64,000 nucleotides of DNA from Priapulus caudatus (taxonomy: Eukaryota > Priapulida > Priapulimorpha > Priapulimorphida > Priapulidae), in NCBI RefSeq assembly GCF_000485595.1, contig NW_014577267.1, positions 269,497 to 333,496 of the forward strand, in the 5' to 3' direction. Position 1 is the first letter of the stretch; every line of letters starts with the position of its first letter. The notes under the pieces were generated by a model. That model was not told where the DNA came from and did no database searches. It saw only the letters and a program-made list of their open reading frames with translations. Both the position numbers and the translations under genes were made by a program. Shown here one piece after another: positions 1 to 11,405 of this stretch.

Positions 1-457
1 ACCAATGAATACAAACCAATTTAAAATATTAAATCAATATTATTGCAATTACATTGTGTAATTCCGTTCTTTAGTTTTTTAACTTAGAGAGCGGTTCTAG
101 GTTCTCGTACATGTTAAAGGAAATTTGCTATTGATTTTTCATGACGGTCGTAAGTAATTCGCGTGCTTTCTGGTCAACATTAAATGTTTAATTTTTAATA
201 TGCTAATGGTTTAAACGTTGAGAACTAAATATTAAGATATTTTGTTTCTGGACAATGTGTCCTATGTATAGTTAAGCATTTTTTTTAAACACAAATCATA
301 CGGACCTAATTTGAATTTTTCGTGAAATTTTCGCATTTGCATTCGATCTGTCGCTGGCTGGCTACAGTTCTCGTCTATGTAAGCCTGCGCGTCGGATGAT
401 CTGCTATTGCTATACTACCAGGCGGCGCCATGGGTATTTTCTTAGGGGGGGCGAAAC
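1..457. other. Intergenic, no gene seen
   Basis: AT-rich sequence without a convincing coding stretch, RNA gene or repeat. It ends at the G-rich left end of the miniature element that follows. Confidence 0.5.
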
Positions 458-604
458 CAGGGGCTTGTACAGAAACACGCGAAAGGGGGGTCTTGGGGGG
501 GGCCTTCCCCCAGAACATTTAGAAAATTAGATCCCTTCAGATGGCGTTTTCTGCGCGCAGTAGGGAGGGTTCCGGACCCCCTGACCCCCCTGTACACGCC
601 CCTG
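458..604. mobile_element. CAGGGGCGTG-type miniature element, copy 1
   Basis: The left end reads CAGGGGCTTGTAC and the right end GTACACGCCCCTG, forming an inverted repeat around a G/C-homopolymer-rich body. The interior (GCGCAG, TTTTCTGCG, a run around AGAAAATTAGAT) matches, in inverted order, the copies at 2554-2711 and 58224-58381. There is no coding capacity, so this is a non-autonomous DNA element. I see no clean target-site duplication at this copy. Confidence 0.65.
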
Positions 605-664
605 GAACTGTAGATTCTGATACGTGTGCGCTTGCACTGACGGGTGGGGTCCAGGGGTAGATTA

Positions 665-1533
665 GATTCATCAAGCTGCGTACGCAAAATATTTTGCGTA
701 AATCTTGTGTACGCAATCGACGTTTGCTTAGTTGCGATTCATCAACACAGCTATTTAGTAAATTTTCGTACGATTTTGCGTACGCAAGCGAGGCCGTTTT
801 AGGTGCATTCATCAAGCTAAAATTTAAGTAAACCTTTGCGTAACTTTACACGGCTGCACGAGGTGCCGTAAACCACTCGAAATTTGCACAGGGTGTTTCC
901 AGCATACCGCAGCATGCGTTATTTTATTGAGAAAACATTATAAAATTACTACTCAACTAAAAATAAATAAATAATTACCATACTAACAAGACAGGCGGCG
1001 CCTTTGACGCTTTTTTTTGTCATAGCTTGGCATTGTTTTCGTTATAAGCGAGTTCATAGTTAGCCGTGTACGTGCACACGTGTGCGCACTTGTATGTGCA
1101 CAGGCACGCACTTTGTACGTGCACACAAACACGCACGTGTACGTACACACGCACGCACGCACGCCCGTGTACGTACGCAAGCACGCACGTGTACATGACA
1201 CGCACACACGTGTATGTGCACCACATGCACGCACGCACGTGTACGTCACACACGCACGCACGCACGCCCGGTGTACGTACGCAAGCACGCACGTGTACAT
1301 GCACACGCACACACGTGTATGTGCACACACATGCACGTACGCACGCACGTGTACGTGCACACGCACGCACGCACGCGTACGTGTCGCTGCTTTCATCGAG
1401 TGTTGAAACAACAATCATACAAACGAAAATGAGGAGTGGCTACGCGGCGTTGATGATCGCACCTACGAGCTTTGCGTACGTACTTCGTAGAAACTCTGTG
1501 TACGCAATACACTTTGCGCAACGTTGATGAATC
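665..1533. mobile_element. Possible terminal-inverted-repeat element with GATTCATCAA ends
   Basis: GATTCATCAA starts at 665 and its reverse complement TTGATGAATC ends at 1533. Beside each end lie variants of TTTGCGTACGCAA. Further internal copies of (G/C)ATTCATCAA occur near 735 and 805. The middle is filled by the ACGTGTAC/GCAC microsatellite. It has no coding capacity and I could not define a target-site duplication, so the exact ends are uncertain. Confidence 0.45.
1065..1385. repeat. Degenerate ACGTGTAC / GCAC microsatellite
   Basis: About 320 bases of alternating ACGTGTAC, CACACG and ACGC units. Long reading frames through it on both strands are a by-product of the repeat (Thr-His-Ala or Cys-Val-Arg), not genes. 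Confidence 0.9.
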
Positions 1534-2020
1534 CGGCCCCAGGTGCCCGCCTTAGTGCCCCTGGCAGGGGTCCGGGAAGCTCTCAGAGTTTAGCTAATCA
1601 AAGCCCTCAAATTATTGCTGACAAAAAAATTGTGCAGAACCAAGGAGCAACATATACAAGGAGTGAAACCCAGGGGGGGACTCACCCCACATTATGGTAG
1701 GTATCTGGTATGTGCCATTGCGAAGTTAGAAATGGGGGGGCCTCTAGAAACTAACTCAGACCTGAAAATGGTAGTCTCTGGAACTAATGTTTGTTGAATG
1801 TGGTATGCTCTGGAACCGGCTATGTTCGAAAATGGGGGTCTCCGGAACTAGCTAGGATTTCGTTGAAATTCAATGCTATGAAACTGGACACGTTTAAAAG
1901 AGGGGGTCTCCGAACTGTGGGGGAACAGTGATTTGCTTTAAAATCTATGTTGTAGCACTTGAACCAATAATTGTTGTATTATGTAGAGGAGAGAAAAACA
2001 TGACCCGGAGAGAGATGAAC
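1534..2020. repeat. Diverged local repeat in intergenic DNA
   Basis: Between about 1720 and 1920 a GAAAATGGGGGTCTCCGGAACTA-like phrase recurs three to four times with substitutions and variable spacing, a decayed tandem duplication. No coding potential is seen. Confidence 0.5.
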
Positions 2021-2024
2021 GCGC

Positions 2025-2270
2025 GCACACGCACACACACACACACACGCGCGCGCGTGCGCATACACACACTAACACTAAAACTAGACAGAGAGCACTC
2101 ACGGAGAGAGCATACCTCCGCCAGAGACATACGCCATACGCCATACGACTCACAAACACAGCAATAACCGCACGATATACGCCAGCGTACATGTATGCTC
2201 GCGTCGCTGCTCAGTCAGCAGCAGCCGGCTGTGGCTGGCTCGCTCGCTGACGGCTAAATATCGATCGGCG

Positions 2271-2333
<63 letters not shown>

Positions 2334-2352
2334 ACACACACACACACACACA
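2025..2352. repeat. (AC)n microsatellites
   Basis: A first short AC/CGCG tract lies at about 2025-2075 and a long nearly pure (AC)n at about 2270-2352; between them is ordinary sequence. Confidence 0.9.
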
Positions 2353-2408
2353 CTCCACTTCGTGGGCGGAGGTAAAAATAAGATAGCATGTAAGAGTATT
2401 ATTAGAGG

Positions 2409-2886
2409 CAGTGGCTTATCTAGGGGGAGGGCAAGGGGGCACGTGCCCCGCGCGCCATGTTCAGGGGGCGCAAAAAAGGCAAAGGTAAAAAACGCAAAAA
2501 GGCAAAGGAAAAAAACAATCTGTCAACTAAATGATATCTTGAAATAATTCAATCCAGGGCGTGTACAGGGGGGGGGTCCAGGGGGTCCGGACCCCCCTGC
2601 TCGCGCAGAAAAAAAATTTTGTGGGGGGCCTCCAGGACCCCCCTTCGCCGTGCTCAAGTTTGGGTTACGGTTAGACCCCCCCCCTTGGTACAAATCCTGT
2701 GCACGCCCCTGTTACCTGGACCTGGGATAGTAGCTGTAGTTTAGAAGTATTGGCATCCTAATCTGAGGAACAACCAAAAACTCAACATTTAATTTTTTTT
2801 ATTAATTTTTTTCATTGGCGTCAGAAGTTGGAAGGGGCGCAATTTTAGCACTTGCCCCGGGCGCTGTTTTTCTTAGATACGCTCTG
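2409..2886. mobile_element. hAT-like MITE with 8-bp target duplication
   Basis: The ends are an imperfect inverted repeat (CAGTGGCTTATCTAG at left; CTTAGATACGCTCTG at right, reverse complement CAGAGCGTATCTAAG). The eight bases ATTAGAGG directly precede it (2401-2408) and directly follow it (2887-2894), a perfect 8-bp target-site duplication. An 8-bp duplication with CAGTGGC-type ends is typical of hAT elements. It is 478 bp with no transposase, so non-autonomous, and it hosts a second element at 2554-2711. Confidence 0.85.
2554..2711. mobile_element. CAGGGGCGTG-type miniature element, copy 2, nested
   Basis: It starts CCAGGGCGTGTACAGG and ends CTGTGCACGCCCCTG, with GTCCGGACCCCCC and GCTCGCGCAGAAAA inside, as in the copies at 458-604 and 58224-58381. 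It lies inside the hAT-like MITE at 2409-2886, so it is the younger insertion. Confidence 0.7.
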
Positions 2887-2899
2887 ATTAGAGGTCAGT

Positions 2900-3241
2900 C
2901 TGAACGTTGTAATTATAATTTATAAGTTGTTAGCACCCTCAAGTGTGCCTACCTTTCCGCCGGGAAACAGCATCATGCGAAATGATGGTCCCAACTGGGA
3001 CTCCGAAGGAAATAACACACTTGACATCGATTATCAAATTAAGCACAGCTTTTATATGGATTGAATTTCGACACTTAATTTTTCGATTTTCGATGAAAGT
3101 GGTCCAGCTTGTAGGCACATCATCTCATTTTTGGGCGATCCCCTATTATTTGCAAGAATTCTTTCTCTTTACCTTTTCTTGCAAATGATGGGGGGGGGGG
3201 TGACCCCCACCCCTCCATCATTTGCAAGACATTTGCAAGAT

Positions 3242-3286
<45 letters not shown>

Positions 3287-3381
3287 CTTTTTCTTCTTCT
3301 TCTTTTCATTTTCTTGCAAATGATAGGGGGCGACCGCCCCCTTCCCCTGCCCCCCTGTGGCGCCGCCCCTGATACTACCTA
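2900..3381. repeat. Low-complexity flank with poly-T
   Basis: TCATTTGCAAGA-type phrases recur at about 3115, 3225 and 3312. They surround a poly-T run at about 3241-3286 and G/C homopolymers. The end TGTGGCGCCGCCCCTGA near 3357-3371 looks like the terminus of another CAGGGGCG-type miniature element whose left end I cannot place. Confidence 0.5.
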
Positions 3382-3681
3382 CTATGCTATGCTGACATTA
3401 CTATTGATTTTACAACCAAACAGCCTTCGAAAGGCTCTCTTGAATTCCTGGTTCGATGCGTGATAGAGGAACGGATTGATGGTCGAGTTGATGTAAGCCA
3501 AATAGAACATACCGGAGTAGAGTGCGGGAGAGATCGCGTCCGGACTTACTGCGCTGATATCGAATGCGAAGTGAAACGGCAGCCAACAGATGGCGTAACC
3601 GGCGAGAATGTAGGTGAGCATGCGAAACACGCGTCGCTCCTTCATCTGCTTGCGCTGCTCTAGCTGCGTCGCCCTGCCCCC

Positions 3682-3718
<37 letters not shown>

Positions 3719-4583
3719 TGTCTCTCCCGCCGGGTCACGTCGCTACCGGCCGACGTGCTCGCCGTGTAAGATATTATCGATATCGTCATCGGCGTCGGCG
3801 CTGCGCTGGTGTCGCCGCCGGTAGAGTTGGTCGCTGGATACGGCTGGGATAGTGAGTGCATCGGATGCGAGTCCGGCACCGCCATGCCGATACTCGCGCG
3901 CCGACGCATGACGGTGACGATGGCTGCGTAGCAGACGACGAGCACGACGTCTGGCAGGTAGTAGCCGAGCACGGAGACGACGACGACAAACCCGCGGTTG
4001 TTCGACGGCTCCCAGATGCAGACGTGCGGCTGCGAGTAGCGCACGCGGTCGAGCACGCACGGCGGCAGCCAGATGACGATCATCACCAGCCAGATGATGC
4101 CGATGGCGACGGCCACCTTCGACACGCTGTGCATGCGCTGGTAGTGGATCGGCCAGCTCACTGCCCACAGGCGGTCAATCGAGATCGCGACGAGAGTGAA
4201 GACGGACGCAAACGTCAAGCCGTAGTCCAGAAACACCCACACGCCGCACATGACCTCGCCGAAGGGCCAGTAGCCGAGCACGACGCTCACCGAGTAGAGG
4301 GTCATCCCCATTAGTCCGACGAGAAAGTCGGTGACGGCCAGGTTGAGTACGTAGTAGTTGAAGGTCGTCTGCAACTGTTTGTCTGTTCGGATGGCGATGA
4401 TGACAAGCAGGTTGCCGACGATGGTCGTGGTGACGATGACAAAGAGGACACAGGCGAGCAGGATGTTCTGCCATGTTCCGACGAACGCCGGCGGAACGAA
4501 GCTCTCACTACTACTGCTGCTGCTACTGTTGCTGCTACTGTTGCTGTTGTTCATTGTTGACGATGCCGCTGCGATGATGATGA

Positions 4584-4622
<39 letters not shown>

Positions 4623-4674
4623 GTTGTTGTTGTTGTTGTTGTTGTTGTTCTATCTGTAACGTCGGTGGCGACAT
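3382..4674 (-). CDS. Class A amine-type GPCR, muscarinic/histamine H3-like
   Basis: Complete single-exon receptor of 430 residues in the plasma membrane, expected to couple a small amine ligand to G proteins. Seven hydrophobic segments lie at about 70-95, 106-130, 143-166, 188-208, 228-256, 349-373 and 384-406. Diagnostic residues: GN in TM1 (87-88), NLAVTD in TM2, Cys143 and Cys219 for the extracellular disulphide, Asp150 at position 3.32 (amine counter-ion) followed by Tyr as in muscarinic and H3 receptors, DR at 167-168, CWLP at 363-366, and NSTINPFLY at 396-404. Odd features: the extracellular N terminus has poly-Gln, poly-Asn, poly-Ile and poly-Ser runs, and loop 3 has 12 prolines. The ATG at 4674 gives the full frame; Met41 (4554) is an alternative start that skips the Gln/Asn runs. 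The exact ligand cannot be assigned. No neighbours of related function. Confidence 0.9.
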
Positions 4675-4860
4675 GCAATAGACAACGATTCGTCAGACAA
4701 CGCAAGCACGACATTATGGACACGACATTCATTATTATATTTATTATTATATTATTATATTCATATTATATTATTCATAATATATTATATTACATTCATT
4801 ATTATATTATTATTATTATTCATTATTATACGACATTATTACACCTGGACTGCTACTTAT
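4675..4860. repeat. AT-rich (ATT)n-like tract upstream of the receptor
   Basis: Imperfect ATT/TAT repeats at about 4728-4845 lie immediately upstream of the receptor start, in what should be its promoter or 5' leader. No TATA box can be singled out from this background. Confidence 0.7.
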
Positions 4861-4894
4861 ATAATAGGTACTGATATAGGGGCGGGCTGCTACT

Positions 4895-5285
4895 GAGCGA
4901 TCCACGCCTATGTCGTAAAAATGGTGGCTATTATGAAACGTAATAGGAATTCAAAAGCGAAATTCGGGTGGAATAAGTATACAGTTTAGTCAAAAGGCGT
5001 AGGAATAGGCTAAATGTTGCATCGTCATCGTGTGTGTGATAAACCCGCGCGTAGAATCTTCCTAATAGAGTATTTCACCTCTATGTCGTAAACATGATAG
5101 CAATTAAGCCATCTATGTCGTAAATTGGGTTGCCATTGCGAAACATAATAGGACTCGTAATAAGGACAGTTTAGTCGAAACCGTTTATATTTACTCTGTG
5201 CGCGTGAATAGATGTCATTACGTGAATAGATGTTGCATCGTCATTACCTGTGAAATCAATCAGTGCGTATAGAATTTCTCTGAGT
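4895..5285. repeat. Diverged tandem duplication of about 200 bp
   Basis: CTATGTCGTAAA, GCCATTGCGAAACATAATAG-like, CAGTTTAGTC(G/A)AAA and ATGTTGCATCGTCAT occur in the same order at about 4905-5070 and again at about 5105-5285, with substitutions and small indels. No coding potential. Confidence 0.6.
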
Positions 5286-5969
5286 GGAGTTTACCTTTTG
5301 TAAGCGAGAACGCGTTTATCACCATAATTACTGTAAACTGTAATATGTACTATAAATACTTACCATAACTGTAATGAAAGGGAGGCGTTTTAATGAACAC
5401 CTGTCATAATTATTGATGTGGGCGAAATAACGCTGCACACTGAGTTATACAGATAATTATTATAACTGATTCGCTTATTGTGTGCGTGGTTGCATTTGTA
5501 GAAAATCGTGAAACCTAGCTGCACCAACGATTTGTTGCAAATTGTGTTTTTCCAAAAGCTGCGACACCGATTGCTTACCGAAGACTGTTGGGAGTTGTAA
5601 AAAAGTAAACCGAGCCGCCCGCTACCCTAGAGTTTAGGCTTTGTAATAGCCTTACGTGTATACCATGCTGGTGGGAGGGTTGTTACTGAGTCTGGCTTAT
5701 ATCTATCCCGGAATTTCTACTCGTAGGTTGAGTCGGTGTATAGCTGGATAGTGTTTAGATTGTGAATCCAGTATAGGCTTCTCTTTTCTTGCTTACCGAA
5801 GACTTATGGAAACGCTTGCGCGAGATTAGAAATGGGAAGCTGGAAATGCTCAAAATGCAGCTGAAAAAAAGTTTGAAGCTTGAATCTACGTCAGATGGAC
5901 ATGAATAAAGTGTATGTTTTGTATGCGCTCAAACTGTCTGAGAGAATTTAATTAATTCTTGTTCGATGC
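5286..5969. other. Intergenic, no gene seen
   Basis: Nothing recognised apart from two short copies of TTGCTTACCGAAGACT at about 5571 and 5790. Confidence 0.4.
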
Positions 5970-6146
5970 TTAATCAGGCACTCCTCTGCAACATACAAGT
6001 ACACCGCACGCACACCGCTATGTGCAAACAACAAGAATAAAGAGCTTATTATTGTCTCTTTATTCTTGTTGTTTGTGCACAGCGGCGCGCGTGCGGTGTA
6101 CTTGTGTGTTGCAGAGTAGTATAGAGTGTTGCAAGCCTGATTTAGA
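5970..6146. mobile_element. Long-hairpin miniature element
   Basis: The left arm (5980-6045) and right arm (6055-6120) are near-perfect reverse complements over about 65 bp with a loop of under 10 bases. Outside the arms, TTAATCAGGC at left and GCCTGATTTA at right extend the inverted repeat with a short indel. There is no coding capacity. The structure is that of a foldback MITE; no target-site duplication was identified. Confidence 0.75.
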
Positions 6147-6237
6147 GAAAATACGTTCGTTAACCACGGAATGCTTGCGAATGCTTATGCTGAATGCTGC
6201 ATAAATCCATAAAAATCGTGTCCACGTATCTTTGCAT

Positions 6238-6247
6238 GTGCGTGCGG

Positions 6248-6302
<55 letters not shown>

Positions 6303-6304
6303 TA
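6238..6304. repeat. (TGCG)n microsatellite
   Basis: About 16 units of TGCG in a row. Confidence 0.95.
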
Positions 6305-6858
6305 CGAGACAACATGTGTCGAATAATAACACATACTCCGGATGAAGAAGATGTATTCAGTAAACAATATTTTAAAGGTTTATTAATTAGAAACCATGAC
6401 ATAACCTTCAAAAACATTTCATTACTCAACTCTATATACATTATTGCACAATACGCAGCACGTTTATGTTAATTAAGCGATGGAATACTTCTGCCGCTTG
6501 CACATCTCTTGTGCATTGCTAAGCGCGGGTGCGTTCAACGCCCCCTTCTCGTGCTGGGTCACCTGCTACTGATGATGTCATTCAGGTAGGGCCTGGCGTG
6601 GCTGGTTACCTCGGTATGACGCTGGTGCAGTTATGGCCCGTTACATATAGTTCGTAGCGCAGCACACGCTATTCGGCCGGCGTAGCGCAGAGACAATATA
6701 CACGAGTCCATCATCTCATCAGCTGAGGCCCAGCTGTGTTCTAGCGTGACGCTAGATGGCGCGCGGGTCGCTGCTTGGCGCTGAAGCTGCAGCTCTCCCG
6801 GGGGTAAGAGGATGAGGCATAAGCCTCGTAGACCAGCTAACCGATGAAGCTAAGTCCT
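6305..6858 (-). other. 3' flank of G6PC copy A (shared duplicon tail)
   Basis: About 370 bases next to the stop codon (6485-6858) match the region beyond the stop of copies C (21880-22278), C' (25430-25834), E (33560-33910) and F (39535-39960). Shared landmarks are a CTAGCGTGACGCTAG mini-palindrome, a TGAGATGATGGACTCGTG-like phrase and GCTTGCACATCTCTTGTGC. A weaker match continues to about 6310. It probably contains the 3' UTR. Confidence 0.65.
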
Positions 6859-8614
6859 TCAGCTTGCAAACTTGCTCTTCGGGATGCTGTAGAAGCAGGT
6901 GAGGAGGTGGTTAGCGACCACGGGCACGACAGCAACGACCAGCACAGGCACGATGGTGTGTTTAACGAACGCTGCCGCGTAGAACAGTTCGATCGGGTCT
7001 TGTGACAGCGGTATTGACTCGGCGCACTTGTATAGGAAGACAGCCAACACGGCCGACACCATCCTAATGTCCAACGCGTGTCGGTGGTTGCGCTTGTGCT
7101 GCTGGCTCTCATGGTATGTGTTGGTGTGCTCGCGGGCGTACAGGGCGCCAGCCGAGGCCAAGCAGAGCACCGCACAGTCTGGCCAGGGAGTGCAGAGGTG
7201 CCGTGTTAAATGCCCCCAGGCTCGGTTATCACAGAATGTAACGCTTGACTACGGACCATCCGGGTTGATGCCGAGCCAATCTCAGTGAGAACGTACAGTC
7301 CGTAGGCTACAGCCACAGCAGGGCACATACAAAATGATGTAGGTGCGCCCTCGCACCGCTGACAGCGCAACCGGTTGACATAGCAGCCAGCAGCAGCATC
7401 CCTGCAGCAAACACCGCGATAGGTGCGGTCAATGATAGGGCCAGCGTAGTGGCAAGGAAATCGTATCGCACGCTCGTCGACAAAGCAGAAGAAGTCAGAG
7501 CAGCAAAAACAAACAGTTACAGTGAATCCCATATAGTTATATATACTCCTACAACTTTTTTCAGTTACTAGTACACTACTACGAATTGCAGTACCGTGAA
7601 TCTGACACTCACCACAGATACGCCAGCGAGGACCTGTGTGGGAAGCTGACAGGCTAGAGAGAGTCGTGACAGGCAGACGAGCAGATAGCAGATGGAGAAG
7701 GTTGACCAAACTGCCGTGTAGACCAGCGTAGGGCATCTCTTCTGGTCAGACCAAACATGTTTCTCCAGTTTCTTAAGCAATGCTGTTGCCAGCACGCACC
7801 AGACAGCACCAGTAATCATAGCGTGGCCAGACGGGTTACCTATTAACAACCACATTATACAACGCGATTAGAATATGTCAATTATAATATAATTACTAAT
7901 GAAATAATGCAAAAATTATAACAAATGGCAAAATTTCATAATAACAAGCGCATAGCATATATGCAGCTCAGCATTTATTAGTAGAAGCCTCGGTGTAGGC
8001 CTACGTACCAGGTCCGGTCTCACACGTAATCGGGTACTGCTGGGTGAAGGGTATAGAGACGTTGGGATGAGCCTGGGCCATTTCAACAGCATACCAGTAC
8101 GGCCTGTCCCCGAATAACAGCCTACAAAACAGAAAGTATGCATGATGAGAGTTTGAAACGGAGATTGCTTATATAAAAGGAGATATCCAGTAAAGCTGTT
8201 AGAAACCATCTATGTTCAGTACTATAACAGTAGTTGCATTGAGCGATGCAGATATAAGATATAATGCAGTTGAAGCTATAGTACATAGATGTAGAGCTAG
8301 GTCAATAAGCTAATCAGATATCTGGAACTTTACTGAATAGAAGCCAGACGTACGATCACTCACCATTTAAGGCACAAGTTGAGCCACTCTCCGAGTACCC
8401 CGATCCACATCAGTCTGATGCCCCATTTGTTGCTGAGGCAGAAGAGCAGTGGGAAGTAGACGACAAACAGCTTGGCCGGATCACCGTATCTCGACCAGGC
8501 GAACAGCTGTTCCTCTCTACTTGCCATCAGGTTCTGCAGTCCACCGATGAACTCCAGTCCCTTCCAATCAAGCATCTCCATCGGCGTGAAGTTTTCCGTT
8601 CGAACTGCGTCCAT
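6859..8614 (-). pseudogene. G6PC-type glucose-6-phosphatase, copy A, frame-broken
   Basis: Four exons recognisable by GT-AG junctions: 8614-8364 (251 bases), 8121-8009 (113), 7839-7613 (227) and 7401-6859 (543). Exons 1 and 2 are open and include the LeuLysTrp end of exon 1 and the GDRPYW motif. Exon 3 has PSGH and LSRLSL but three single-base indels then replace the expected AAHFPHQV by an out-of-frame stretch, removing the nucleophile histidine. Exon 4 has several further indels, including one that splits the Val-Ala-Leu-Ser region, before the usual LysPheAlaSer end. Either a recent pseudogene or a normal gene with sequencing errors; exon lengths only one base off favour recency. It lies divergent to copy B across an inverted duplication. 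Confidence 0.8.
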
Positions 8615-8676
8615 AACTTCTCTATTCGATCGATAAAATCTTTTCTGACAAATATGGTAGTTCTCGATGTGTTGTG

Positions 8677-8822
8677 TTGCGGTACTTGGTAGCGCGCTGC
8701 CTTATATACACGCGGCGCTGCATGCAGGCATGCGTGCACGTAAACAATAGCACGCGTGGTATGTGCACGGAACACGCGCTCACCGCTCGGTGACTTCATG
8801 ATAATCACGTTCACTGCCACGC
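8677..8822 (-). promoter_or_regulatory. G6PC copy A promoter: TATA box and FOXO-type site
   Basis: Reading on the minus strand, TTGTTTAC lies at 8747-8740 and TATATAAG at 8708-8701, about 90 bases before the ATG at 8614. The block from about 8822 downwards matches the upstream regions of copies B, C', D, E and F. TTGTTTAC is the DAF-16/FOXO consensus; a function here is inferred. Confidence 0.7.
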
Positions 8823-10194
8823 GGTGGCGCTGCTTTCAGTACGCCCGACGCTGAGAGTTCATCTATAGGTTAGGAGCTCCCAGATCATGCTGACTGCGTG
8901 GCACTGGTGGAGTAAAACGCTACAGGAATGCAGAGCGAAGCGTGAGTCTCGGCATTTTTTACAAGCTACGCTAACTCTACGCTCTTACTTTCTGTGGCGA
9001 TTGGGTTACTGCTGAACCGTCATTGATGACTAGACTTGGGCGTAGGGAGGGTTTTTAACGTCTCTCACTCTTCACACGTTGGTAATCAACGATCTTAGAC
9101 AGTGATGGTCGAAGACGTCGTGTATAATATAGACGCGGCTTCATTCTAATATATCTGTTACGACATACATAAGCACAACAGTACGTAAGTGCCTCTTCTT
9201 CCCCTTCTCCCACGTCTCCCCCTCATCTCCCGGCTTCTCCCATATCGTCCGCTCACAGGCTAGCTGGCAGTTTTGATTGGTCATCAGCTTTAAGCAGTTA
9301 TGACCGATTTGGCTATTGATCGATGACTATCATGAGTCATGCACTATCCACTGTGCAGTATTGCGCTTCACTATAGTACTATAGCATCATTTCGCATTGC
9401 TATACATGGCCATGGGGATGGCTAATCTTATTGTAAATGTAAACCCATCGTGCGCGAATCACCCGTGGTCCTAACTCAACACGTCGTTGGTCGTTCTATA
9501 AAAACTCGTACGTGTGTGAAAGTGCGCGTTTCACATTATTCACAGAGAAAGTCTTTCCTTTCAATTTCGCTTCAAGTAAAATTGGCGAATTGCTGTCTGG
9601 TCGCTATAGCCACCGCGTCTTTGGAGGTCAGTTTGTTAGGGTTCAATGTTATACATCTACCAACAAACTGGACGTGTTCACATTTTGTACCATACCTTGA
9701 TCAAGACAGTTCTCCGAATTTGGTTTGGAAATGCGATTATCGCCGGTATCTCCAAGTAAAAGTGGATCGCATTATTTATAAACTTGTTTTGAAGTGCAGA
9801 AAACAGGCGTAAGGGGTTAAGGCACGACCAAATCTATATAAGAGGTAAAATCTAGCGCGTTGTCTACGTGCACATCTACCTTGCTCTGAACGTGTAGGTC
9901 AGGAAAGACCTCCCCGACCTTACCGTGACCAATCTTATCTTAAGAGGAACCAGCAAAGAAACTACGCACGCGGAATCCACGTGTGCCGTGTCATCCTTTT
10001 TATCGCTACATCTGTAACAATATCGTATGTCGCACGCATGCGCAGATCACGTTGCAGCTACACCGTGATGGCATGCGCAGATCACGACTCTCCCACGTGC
10101 AATAACAAATTCTTACGCGCGCATGCGGTACACTTGAACCCTAGATCTCTGCCGTCATATACCCGTTAGGGGCACCCTGAGCTAGACATTCTTG

Positions 10195-10700
10195 CAGCCG
10201 GATTATTCGCGCGAAGCGCGCCAACGCCGCCAGGGGCGGCCTCTAATACGGATACGCTGCCACCATTCCATCACCTTCAACGGGTTTACATATATAAGGC
10301 AAGCAGCAAGCTCGCTGAGTTGAGCAGTTCTACGATTGGAAGACGGATTTGGACTACCATGTAGCTTGACATGATTGCTTGAAATGCTTGATAAGATTTT
10401 TGGCAACTCGCGCGCTGGTTTCCTGTAAAAACACAGCTTTTAGTATTTTTTCAGCATCACTGTACTCATGAGTGTTACATTAGTGTCATGTGGCGGCGAT
10501 AGATGGCGTAACCGACGGCGATATGCGTGCGCATTTCCGCTCGATCCTTTCTCGAGCCGGTTTATTTTGACTCGGCTTACGATAAATTGAAAATAAAAGC
10601 GAGACTTTTGTAGTTGTAACCCTGAGGGTCAGCTGAAACGTAAAACCAACCGTTCGACGAACGTAACAGAAACGTAATGCGTATACACAGGATGGCATGG
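10195..10700. repeat. Dispersed repeat with GCGCGAAGCGCG palindrome
   Basis: TGCAGCCGGATTATTCGCGC begins a block that recurs in the other arm (about 15890-16265, inverted) and in diverged form at 60850-61180 outside the cluster, including a CTCAATTCAGCAGTT / CTGAGTTGAGCAGTT phrase. It is an interspersed element, not part of the duplicon alone. Class unknown. Confidence 0.55.
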
Positions 10701-11284
10701 AGCTTGATGAAATAGAGCAAGCATGGTGGATTGAGTTAGGTTTTCACGTTTTATTACGGTGGCCTTGCATTGATGCACTCGACATCAAAATCGTTCTCTT
10801 CTATTTTTCCAGTCTTGAAATTGTTACCGGGGAATATGATCATACGATCACTATAGTTTCGAAAGCTCTCATTAATCTATGGTACATCGTAACAATAACT
10901 TATTATAAATAGTCTATTTATACTATTGTAACTGAGCCAGGTTTCATATTATAATGGCCTACCCTTACCCCGCATGCGATTTCAGCGAATTGCAAATATA
11001 TGGCAATTTCAATGTCATAGCTCACAAAAATCAGCAAAGCCCATTCCTATGCCAAAGTACATTGTTCACGAGTAGTCCATCTTAGCGTTTCAATGCTATA
11101 CAGCATGGACATCTTTTAGCTTGCCATGCTGTTATTAGCTTGCATTGTCGATGCTTGCAATGCTAACATGGTGAACTATCTTCGGTGGTCATACATTCCT
11201 ATTATGGATAGTTAGTTCAGCATACATTTGAAGACAACGTGTAAGCCCAATAGACACGGATGCAAGAAACTTTCCTAGGCTTAT

Positions 11285-11405
11285 ACTGACACAGGCACTT
11301 GAAGCAGTTCAATAAAAAATAATGCTAACTAAATACTGAAGATAATATTTACTACGAAATTAGTTAACAGTGTTTGTAGGGTATTAGTGCCTAACTCTCT
11401 TTCAA
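11285..11405 (+). repeat. Dispersed repeat RptA, copy 1 (partial)
   Basis: CAGGCACTTGAAGCAGTTCAATAAAAAATAATGC followed by TAACTAAATAC and ACTACGAAAT matches copies at 15115-15215, 29720-29905, 41700-41940 and 57040-57540. RptA is my label; the class is unknown. Confidence 0.6.

Noticed and set aside
3743-4474. Other long frames overlapping the receptor on both strands
   Set aside because: Shadows of a GC-rich coding exon; only the 430-codon frame has receptor motifs.
7206-7736. 176-codon frame on the minus strand spanning copy A exons 3 and 4
   Set aside because: Runs through an intron and out-of-frame parts of the exons; real protein segments are in other frames.
9450-9812. 120-codon open frame in the left inverted arm, with a similar protein-like string at 16657-17007 in the right arm
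   Set aside because: The two strings agree only in pieces because of frame differences, match no family I know, and lie in the upstream duplicon block. Conserved non-coding DNA is the simpler reading.
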